A stretch of 64,000 nucleotides of DNA from VAZQ01 sp046733355 (GTDB lineage: Bacteria > Pseudomonadota > Alphaproteobacteria > Rhizobiales > Xanthobacteraceae): positions 26,826 through 90,825 of the forward strand of contig JBKPOZ010000031.1 in NCBI GenBank assembly GCA_046733355.1, in the 5' to 3' direction. Below, piece after piece: positions 1 through 14,023 of this stretch (its first letter is position 1; each line of letters starts with the position of its first letter). The notes below the pieces were generated by a model. That model saw nothing but the letters and a program-made list of their open reading frames with translations. It made no database searches and was not told where the DNA came from. The position numbers and the translations under genes were made by a program.

Positions 1-35
1 CTCTATCGCTCATGCGGGCTACACGGGGGATGCTT

Positions 36-860
36 TCAACGTGGCGGCAGCGGAGGGTCCTGCACGGTAAAAGTACCGGAAGCGGTCACCTGGAGACTGC
101 CGGGCCCCGAAGCTCCCATGACAACGATGCTTATGGACGCAGCCTCGACGTGCGCGCAGCTGCTCTCGTGCAAGAGGTGGGTCGCGCGCAACATGCTCTC
201 AAATGGAGCGACGGGCTCGCCTTTCGGCCCCGCTACGGGAACTGCCACTTCCAGTAAGCGGCCGTCGAGCATCAGGCCGACGCGGGCGGAAACCCCTTCC
301 TGCGTCCAGGCGGGCTCGTTTTGCAGCGGAGCCCGACAGATGACGGCGACTTTTGCGGAAGGCAGATCATAGAGCAGGCCCGCCGAGTAGGGACGCATCT
401 GCGCCGTGTCCTGCACATTTACGCGCCAGCCCCTGCCGGTGTCTGTCTGATTGAGCGCAGCCTGCCGGGTAAATCTGCCGAAGATCGTGTTGGGTGGGGT
501 TGCCTCGGTGTGATCGGTCCGGAACACCGCAATCGAGCGCGCGCGCACCAGCGCGCAGCTCTTGGGCTGCAGCGGCAGAAAAGCCATGCGTGTGACCGGC
601 GCCTCCTCCGACCCCCAGGAGAGCGTGCCGACGAGAGGCATCCCATCGATAATGAGTCCGGTGATGCTGCCGGCTTCTTGCACATTGGCCCGGACCTGAT
701 CGTCCCGGCAAATCTCGTACACGGCCGGTGCGCTCAAATGCACCAGCACCGCGGCGTTTCGGTCACTGGGCAACGCCCATACTTCGGCCCGACAGGCATC
801 CAAGGTCGCGGCGGCGAACACAAAGGCGAGCACGAGGCGGACCACGATCACCTTGTGCAT
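36..860 (-). CDS. Secreted protein of unknown function
   Basis: A 274-residue protein with an N-terminal signal peptide (MHKVIVVRLVLAFVFAAATLDACRA, cleavage near residue 25), so probably periplasmic. I do not recognise the family. The mature part is beta-rich in appearance and has scattered Cys residues (for example ICRDDQ, SCALVRAR, SSCAHVEA) that could form disulfides. The ATG at 860 was chosen because a GGAGGAG Shine-Dalgarno lies just upstream and it puts the signal peptide at the N-terminus; the frame stays open further upstream but without such a signal. It is divergent from the tRNA-Trp/secE unit. Confidence 0.75.
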   Translation of the reverse strand: MHKVIVVRLVLAFVFAAATLDACRAEVWALPSDRNAAVLVHLSAPAVYEICRDDQVRANVQEAGSITGLIIDGMPLVGTLSWGSEEAPVTRMAFLPLQPKSCALVRARSIAVFRTDHTEATPPNTIFGRFTRQAALNQTDTGRGWRVNVQDTAQMRPYSAGLLYDLPSAKVAVICRAPLQNEPAWTQEGVSARVGLMLDGRLLEVAVPVAGPKGEPVAPFESMLRATHLLHESSCAHVEAASISIVVMGASGPGSLQVTASGTFTVQDPPLPPR

Positions 861-990
861 GGATTCTCCTCCGAATGCTGGCGCGGGAAACCATAAACGG
901 CCGCCTGGAGGAAGCATAGAGCGTGCGAGACCGCGGAAGGAGCTCAGCTCTGCCGGGCTTGCAATACCGCGGACGTTCATGCATTTACAG

Positions 991-1021
991 GCTTGCGGCG
1001 GGCCTCGGGGCCGCCGCAAGC
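991..1021. repeat. 10-bp perfect inverted repeat just upstream of tRNA-Trp
   Basis: Arms at 991-1000 and 1012-1021 (GCTTGCGGCG / CGCCGCAAGC) around an 11-base loop, ending 8 bases before the first tRNA base. It could be a 5' leader hairpin of the tRNA precursor or an old terminator; there is no T-tract. Role unknown. Confidence 0.6.
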
Positions 1022-1029
1022 GCTTCCGG

Positions 1030-1106
1030 AGGAGTGTAGCTCAATTGGCCAGAGCACCGGTCTCCAAAACCGGGGGTTGGGGGTTCGAGTCCCTCCACTC
1101 CTGCCA
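1030..1106 (+). tRNA. trnW: tRNA-Trp (anticodon CCA)
   Basis: A full cloverleaf is readable: acceptor stem AGGAGTG (1030-1036) pairs with CACTCCT (1096-1102), the anticodon stem CCGGT/ACCGG encloses loop CTCCAAA with anticodon CCA at 1064-1066, and the T arm carries GGTTCGAGTCC. Discriminator G1103 is followed by an encoded CCA. tRNA-Trp directly before secE-nusG is a common alphaproteobacterial arrangement. Confidence 0.97.
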
Positions 1107-1176
1107 GGCATAACAGGCTCGGTAAGAAGTCAATTGGTTTGAATTTGAGCCGCGCAATGGGCGCGGCAATGACGCC

Positions 1177-1374
1177 ATGGCGCGGATCAGTCCATTCAAG
1201 TTCATGCAGGAGGTGCGCGCGGAAGCGCAGAAAGTAACTTGGCCTAGCAGGCGGGAGACGGCGATCACGACCGCCATGGTCTTCGTGATGGTCGCGATCG
1301 CCTGCATCTTCTTCCTGGTGGCCGATCAGATCATGCGTTTCACGGTGACCCTCGTGCTCGGCATCGGCGGCTGA
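1177..1374 (+). CDS. secE: Preprotein translocase subunit SecE
   Basis: A 65-residue, single-span SecE of the short alphaproteobacterial type. It clamps the SecY channel in the inner membrane. The N-terminal amphipathic part contains the family motif EAQKVTWPSRRE (residues 16-27), and one membrane helix follows (about residues 33-58). It sits 71 bases after tRNA-Trp and 12 bases before nusG, the standard secE-nusG pairing. Confidence 0.96.
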   Translation: MARISPFKFMQEVRAEAQKVTWPSRRETAITTAMVFVMVAIACIFFLVADQIMRFTVTLVLGIGG

Positions 1375-1386
1375 AGGATTGGAAAC

Positions 1387-1920
1387 ATGGGCGAGAAGCA
1401 CTGGTATATCGTCCAGGCCTACTCGAATTTCGAGCGCAAGGTAGCGGATTCGATCCGCGAGCAGGTGAAGCAACGCCACCTCGATCATCTCTTTGAGGAG
1501 ATCATGGTGCCGACCGAGAAGGTGGTCGAGGTACGGCGCGGCCAGAAAATCGATGCCGAGCGCAAATTCTTCCCCGGTTACGTTCTGGTGAAGATGGAGT
1601 TGACCGACGAGGCTTATCATCTGATCAAGAACACGCCGAAAGTTACAGGCTTTCTCGGCGCGGACAAGAAACCGAAACCCATTTCCGAGGCGGAGGCGCA
1701 ACGCATCCTGCATCAGGTGCAGGAGGGCATCGAGCGGCCAAAACCCTCTGTATCGTTCGAGATCGGAGAGCAGGTGCGGGTTTCGGAAGGCCCGTTTGCC
1801 TCCTTCAACGGCGTCGTCGAGGAGGTGGACGACGGCCGCTCGCGTCTGAAGGTCGCCGTCTCAATTTTTGGCCGGCCAACGCGCGTCGAGCTCGAAATGG
1901 GACAAGTGGAGAAGCTTTGA
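1387..1920 (+). CDS. nusG: Transcription termination/antitermination protein NusG
   Basis: 177 residues, the usual length. The NGN domain that contacts the RNA polymerase clamp starts at EKHWYIVQAYSNFERKVA and includes FFPGYVLVKM. The C-terminal KOW domain (about residues 125-177, EIGEQVRVSEGPFASFNGVV) is the part that binds S10/NusE or Rho in studied homologues. It is cotranscribed with secE and followed 26 bases later by rplK. Confidence 0.97.
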   Translation: MGEKHWYIVQAYSNFERKVADSIREQVKQRHLDHLFEEIMVPTEKVVEVRRGQKIDAERKFFPGYVLVKMELTDEAYHLIKNTPKVTGFLGADKKPKPISEAEAQRILHQVQEGIERPKPSVSFEIGEQVRVSEGPFASFNGVVEEVDDGRSRLKVAVSIFGRPTRVELEMGQVEKL

Positions 1921-1946
1921 TCGGCTCGCGAAGTTCGAGGATCTGA

Positions 1947-2375
1947 ATGGCAAAGAAAATTACCGGCTACATCAAGCTGCAGGTGCCGGCAGGCTCGGCC
2001 AATCCATCGCCGCCGATCGGCCCCGCGCTCGGCCAGCGCGGCCTCGCGATCATGGAGTTCTGCAAGCAGTTCAATGCGCAGAGCCAGAACATGGAAAAGG
2101 GCTCGCCCATCCCGGTGGTGATCACCGTCTATGCGGACCGCTCCTTCGCTTTTGAGATGCGCACGCCGCCGGTATCCTATTTCATCAAGAAGGCAGCAAA
2201 GCTCGAGAGCGGCTCAAAGACGCCCGGACGCGATATGGCTGGCTCGCTCACCAAGGCGCAGGTGAAGGAGATTGCCGAAAAAAAGATGAAGGACCTCAAC
2301 TGTGACACCGTCGATGCCGCGATGCGCATGGTAGAAGGCTCCGCCCGGTCGATGGGCGTCGAGGTTCGGGAATAA
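1947..2375 (+). CDS. rplK: 50S ribosomal protein L11
   Basis: 142 residues, full length. The N-terminal domain carries the Pro-rich segment PPIGPALGQRG (about residues 22-32), part of the GTPase-associated centre that thiostrepton-type drugs contact in homologues. The C-terminal domain, which binds 23S rRNA helices 43/44, ends GSARSMGVEV. Only 4 bases separate it from rplA, implying translational coupling. Confidence 0.97.
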   Translation: MAKKITGYIKLQVPAGSANPSPPIGPALGQRGLAIMEFCKQFNAQSQNMEKGSPIPVVITVYADRSFAFEMRTPPVSYFIKKAAKLESGSKTPGRDMAGSLTKAQVKEIAEKKMKDLNCDTVDAAMRMVEGSARSMGVEVRE

Positions 2376-2379
2376 GGCC

Positions 2380-3078
2380 ATGGCAAAGCTCGGCAAGCGC
2401 ACGAAGCAGGTCCGGCAAGGGGTTGATCGGACGAAGCTTTATCCGGTCGAAGACGCCGTAAAAATGATCAAGGAACGAGCCCAGGCGAAGTTCGACGAAA
2501 CGATCGAGATTGCCATGAATCTGGGCGTTGACCCGCGGCACGCCGATCAGATGGTGCGCGGCGTGGTCTCGCTACCGAACGGCACCGGCCGCACCATGCG
2601 GGTCGCCGTTTTCGCTCGTGGTGCCAAAGCGGACGAAGCAAAGGCCGCCGGTGCCGATGTGGTGGGCGCCGAAGATCTCGTGCAGAAGGTGCAGGCCGGC
2701 AATATCGACTTTGACCGCTGCATTGCCACCCCAGACCTGATGCCGCTCGTGGGCCGCCTCGGAAAGGTCTTGGGCCCGCGCGGCATGATGCCGAACCCGA
2801 AGGTGGGGACGGTCACTATGGACGTTGCGAACGCGGTCAAAGGAGCGAAGGGAGGCTCCGTAGAATTCCGCGTAGAGAAAGCGGGTATCGTTCAGGCCGG
2901 TGTCGGCAAGGCTTCGTTTTCGGCCGACAAGCTCGTCGCCAACATCAAGGCCTTCGCGGATGCCGTGCAGAAGGCCAAGCCTGCGGGCGCGAAGGGCACT
3001 TTCGTGCAGCGCGTCGCGGTGTCATCCACCATGGGACCCGGCGTGAAGGTCGAGCCTTCCTCGCTGTTTCAGCAGTGA
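2380..3078 (+). CDS. rplA: 50S ribosomal protein L1
   Basis: 232 residues, full length, forming the L1 stalk that helps eject deacylated tRNA. Family signatures include PNGTGRTMRVAVFARG and GPRGMMPNPKVGTVT. In E. coli L1 is the autogenous repressor of rplKA; whether that holds here cannot be seen. The co-directional run stops after this gene at an inverted repeat and an opposite-strand gene. Confidence 0.97.
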   Translation: MAKLGKRTKQVRQGVDRTKLYPVEDAVKMIKERAQAKFDETIEIAMNLGVDPRHADQMVRGVVSLPNGTGRTMRVAVFARGAKADEAKAAGADVVGAEDLVQKVQAGNIDFDRCIATPDLMPLVGRLGKVLGPRGMMPNPKVGTVTMDVANAVKGAKGGSVEFRVEKAGIVQAGVGKASFSADKLVANIKAFADAVQKAKPAGAKGTFVQRVAVSSTMGPGVKVEPSSLFQQ

Positions 3079-3080
3079 TC

Positions 3081-3168
3081 TGTCATACCCGGCCTTGTGT
3101 CGGGCATCCACGCCTTATTGCTGATGGATTTTAAAACGTGGATGGCCGGGACAAGCGCGGCCATGACG
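3081..3168. repeat. Imperfect inverted repeat between rplA and a convergent gene
   Basis: Arms of about 32 bases at 3081-3112 and 3137-3168 (TGTCATACCCGGCC... and ...GGCCATGACG) match at most positions in inverted orientation. The GTCATGCCCGGC / GTGGATGGCCGGG vocabulary is familiar from intergenic repeats of Bradyrhizobium-like genomes. It lies between two convergent stop codons, so it may act as a two-way terminator. Confidence 0.75.
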
Positions 3169-3182
3169 GTGGAGTATTCCCG

Positions 3183-3698
3183 TTATCCCAGCGCAGCGTC
3201 AATACGGTCGTAATATTTCCGCACAAGCTCGATGTTGCTGGGAAATTGAATGGGCTGCGCGGCCTTGAGTGCCTCCTGCAGCTCCTGCATCAGCTGCTTT
3301 TTGTTCTCCTCGGACATGCTGGCGTCGCTGCGCAGGTCATTGATTTCTTTTTTGATCGCCGTCTGCGGATCGATGAACGTCTTGCTCTCCGGATCGATGC
3401 TGGCCATGACAATGGAGATCGTCGCCGCGACGTCCTCATACTCCGAGAAGCTTTTAAACCCGTGCTTCTTGGTTACGGCCTCGAGCTCTGCCTCATAAAC
3501 GGCATCGGGCTTTGCGGCGGTCCCGGCCTGCATCTTCTGCACGACCGCAGACATATCCTGCTGCGCGGCAATGAACGCTTCGACATGCTTCTCGGTGAGC
3601 TTGATCTGTTTCGGATCCTGCGCCCAGCCTTGGCTCAGGCAGCTGGCAACACACAGGGCAGCAAAGGTGTGGATGGCTGTGCGAATCATCCCAGGCAT
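3183..3698 (-). CDS. Small secreted protein of unknown function inside the L1/L10 gene cluster
   Basis: About 171 residues with a signal peptide (MIRTAIHTFAALCVASCLSQGWAQ) and a Lys/Glu/Gln-rich helical mature part; no family recognised. Three near in-frame ATGs exist (3704, 3698, 3689). A GGGGAG Shine-Dalgarno at 3707-3712 has the best spacing to the ATG at 3698. The opposite strand is also open, but its product is composition-biased and has no start signal. The gene is convergent with rplA and divergent from rplJ, so it separates two operons that are adjacent in many bacteria. Confidence 0.7.
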   Translation of the reverse strand: MPGMIRTAIHTFAALCVASCLSQGWAQDPKQIKLTEKHVEAFIAAQQDMSAVVQKMQAGTAAKPDAVYEAELEAVTKKHGFKSFSEYEDVAATISIVMASIDPESKTFIDPQTAIKKEINDLRSDASMSEENKKQLMQELQEALKAAQPIQFPSNIELVRKYYDRIDAALG

Positions 3699-4156
3699 GG
3701 CCATGTCTCCCCGAATCGAGCCATTCAGGCCTTAAGAAGTCTGCATGTCGAAAGTTGGACGGGTCGGCAGCAAGCGGGCCCCCCGGCGGAGATGGCGCAA
3801 AATTATGTGACAGAGCAGCATATGGTGCTTGGCAAAGTGCCGCTGAGCCTCTAAATAGGGCCCTGAGGGCGTGCCGGCCCATTTTGGCGGCACGCTTTCG
3901 TGCGCTTCTAAGGAACACGTGACAAGAGCTTGCCCCCTTTTGGATGGATGTTCGGAAGGGTGGCTGGCGGCGTTGCTCGTTTTCAGTGCAAATGCAAACC
4001 GTTAGCACAAGTCCCTGAACGGTTTTCTGCTGCAGGTTTGGCATCATTCGCTCGCAGGCTGGATGAAGGAGAGAGTTCAGCGGGCTAGGCGTGTGAGCGC
4101 AGGGCGAGTGCGGCCGACTGGTTTCCCATCGGTCGCCGGAGATTGAGGTAGCCATC
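3699..4156 (+). promoter_or_regulatory. Gene-free rplJ leader region with a GC-rich hairpin
   Basis: This 458-base gap holds the promoter candidate above and a hairpin: GCGTGCC (3869-3875) pairs with GGCACGC (3889-3895), with an inner GCC/GGC helix, followed only by TTTCG. The hairpin would lie at the extreme 5' end of the transcript. A long rplJ leader is typical, and in E. coli it is bound by L10(L12)4 for autoregulation. Nothing else recognisable was seen from 3900 to 4140. Confidence 0.5.
3829..3857 (+). promoter_or_regulatory. Likely sigma70-type promoter of rplJ-rplL-rpoB-rpoC
   Basis: TTGGCA (3829-3834), a 17-base spacer, then TAAATA (3852-3857). Transcription would start near 3864 and give a leader of about 290 bases. 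Position and spacing are good; hexamer matches are 5/6 and 4/6. Confidence 0.5.
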
Positions 4157-4675
4157 TTGGATCGAGCCGCCAAAAAAGAGCTGGTCAACAACCTGCATGG
4201 GGTGTTCGAGACGACCAACGTGGTGGTCGTGGCCCATTATGCTGGCCTCAACGTCGCGCAGATGCAGACTCTGCGCCGCCACATGAAGCAGGCGGGCGCG
4301 GCGGTAAGGGTGGCGAAAAACCGGCTCGCCAAGCTCGCGCTTGAGGGCACGGATGCAGCGGCCATTGGGCCGCTCCTCAAGGGCCCGACGCTGATCGCCT
4401 TTTCGTCAGATCCCATTGCCGCCCCCAAGATTGCCGCCGAATTCGCCAAGGCGAACGAGAAATTCGTAGTTCTCGGCGGGGTAATGGGCAAAGCGCCGCT
4501 CGACGCGGGCGGCGTCAAGGCGCTTGCCGCGTTGCCTTCGCTCGACGAGTTGCGGGCGAAAATCATCGGGCTCATCCAGGCGCCCGCGACCAAGGTCGCG
4601 CAGCTCGTCAATGCGCCTGCCGCGAAGGTGGCGCGCGTCGTGCATGCCTACGCGAGCAAGAGCGAAGCACAATGA
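4157..4675 (+). CDS. rplJ: 50S ribosomal protein L10
   Basis: 172 residues. It anchors the L7/L12 dimers to 23S rRNA at the stalk base. The start is TTG at 4157, preceded by TTGAGGT; it gives the usual alphaproteobacterial N-terminus MDRAAKKELV, and no ATG lies nearby in frame. The C-terminal helix that binds L7/L12 is the Ala/Val-rich stretch near VAQLVNAPAAKVARVVHAYA. Confidence 0.96.
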   Translation: MDRAAKKELVNNLHGVFETTNVVVVAHYAGLNVAQMQTLRRHMKQAGAAVRVAKNRLAKLALEGTDAAAIGPLLKGPTLIAFSSDPIAAPKIAAEFAKANEKFVVLGGVMGKAPLDAGGVKALAALPSLDELRAKIIGLIQAPATKVAQLVNAPAAKVARVVHAYASKSEAQ

Positions 4676-4710
4676 AAAGAATTTCCGGCCCCAACCAATA
4701 AGGAAGTGTG

Positions 4711-5088
4711 ATGGCTGATCTACAGAAACTGGTCGACGATCTTTCCAAGCTCACGGTGCTCGAAGCTGCCGATCTGGCCAAGCTGCTCGAGGAGAAGTGG
4801 GGCGTCTCGGCGGCGGCCGCCGTGGCTGTCGCTGCAGCTCCAGGGGCGGCCGCGGGCGCAGCACCCGCCGAAGAGAAGACCGAGTTTACCGTCGTCCTGA
4901 CCTCCCATGGCGAGAAGAAGATCGAAGTGATCAAGGAGGTGCGCGCGCTTACCGGGCTCGGCCTGAAGGAGGCGAAGGAGCTGGTGGAAGGCGCGCCCAA
5001 GAATGTGAAGGAAGGCGTCAGCAAGGACGAGGCTGAGAAAGTCAAGACTCAGCTGGAGAAGGCGGGAGCCAAGGTCGAGCTGAAATAA
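4711..5088 (+). CDS. rplL: 50S ribosomal protein L7/L12
   Basis: 125 residues. The N-terminal dimerisation helices (ADLQKLVDDLSKLTVLEAADLAKLLEEKWGV) are followed by an Ala-rich flexible hinge (about 35-52) and the factor-binding C-terminal domain (EKTEFTVVLTSHGEKKIEVIKEVR to the C-terminus). The ATG at 4711 is preferred over the in-frame GTG at 4708 because AAGGAAG lies at good spacing and homologues begin MADL. Confidence 0.97.
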   Translation: MADLQKLVDDLSKLTVLEAADLAKLLEEKWGVSAAAAVAVAAAPGAAAGAAPAEEKTEFTVVLTSHGEKKIEVIKEVRALTGLGLKEAKELVEGAPKNVKEGVSKDEAEKVKTQLEKAGAKVELK

Positions 5089-5180
5089 GACCGATTCCTG
5101 GTGGCAATGGTCCGTATGCGTGCGCTCGTCCGCATGTAAGGGCGGGAGTCAGGGAGCCCTGTACCCGGCAAACACAAAGC

Positions 5181-5261
5181 GGTGATTTCGGGTCAACTTG
5201 CTCGAAATCGCCCATATCTGCCCCAAACGGCAGAGAGGCGGCGATTTGGAAAACCAAATCG
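5181..5261 (+). promoter_or_regulatory. Two hairpins in the rplL-rpoB spacer
   Basis: Stem 1 is GGTGATTTCG (5181-5190) with CGAAATCGCC (5203-5212), 10 bp with one G-U. Stem 2 is a perfect 8 bp, CGATTTGG (5242-5249) with CCAAATCG (5254-5261), closed by an AAAA loop. The 275-base spacer has no gene. In E. coli this interval holds an attenuator and an RNase III site; a similar role here is inference. Confidence 0.6.
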
Positions 5262-5363
5262 GAAAATAAGAGAGCGGTGCCGACGGCTGTCCTGATGGTC
5301 GCGATGGGAGCGGCGATCTGGAGAGTCGTTTGAGCCCGTGGTTCGACACAAAAGAGAGAAGGC

Positions 5364-9491
<4,128 letters not shown>

Positions 9492-9502
9492 CAATCAGAG
9501 CA

Positions 9503-9577
9503 CAGACAACGGAGGACGGAGAACGGAAGATTGAGGCGGCTTCATTTGTCGTCTGCCGTCGGTCCGCCGTCATCTGA
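9503..9577. repeat. Imperfect palindrome of degenerate 7-base units, rpoB-rpoC gap
   Basis: Left arm 9503-9532 is a run of GGAGGACGGAGAACGGAAG type with units near 7 bases; right arm 9545-9577 (TTTGTCGTCTGCCGTCGG...) is its approximate inverted complement. The following rpoC start has its own GGAG Shine-Dalgarno outside the palindrome. Related elements occur at 27085-27175 and 41262-41330. Confidence 0.7.
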
Positions 9578-9590
9578 AACGGAGAACTAA

Positions 9591-13796
<4,206 letters not shown>

Positions 13797-13829
13797 GCGC
13801 GGTTTCGCGGCAACACGGCTAAGGACTGC

Positions 13830-13859
13830 GACGGGGCCGTCCTGCAGGGCGGCCCCGTC
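13830..13859 (+). terminator. Terminator-like hairpin after rpoC
   Basis: A 9-bp perfect stem, GACGGGGCC (13830-13838) with GGCCCCGTC (13851-13859), and a 12-base loop, 34 bases after the rpoC stop. The following TGCGTTT is only weakly T-rich, so termination may be partial or Rho-assisted. Confidence 0.6.
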
Positions 13860-14023
13860 TGCGTTTGGAGCCGACCCAAGCGCCTCCTTACCGCGCGTTT
13901 GAGTGTTGCCGTAAAGCCGGAGCCGCGAAATTTGCGTCGGGGTGTCCGGAACGCTCGCCAAAAAAGCCATTTTGTATGCTGATTTACGACTAAACCCGCT
14001 CTCGCGCCCGAGCCGCCAAGCGC

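Noticed and set aside
3138..3854. 238-codon plus-strand open frame opposite the small secreted gene
   Set aside because: No start signal, begins in an inverted repeat, and its composition (Leu/Gly/His/Arg) is that of an antisense reading; the minus-strand product has a signal peptide and Shine-Dalgarno.
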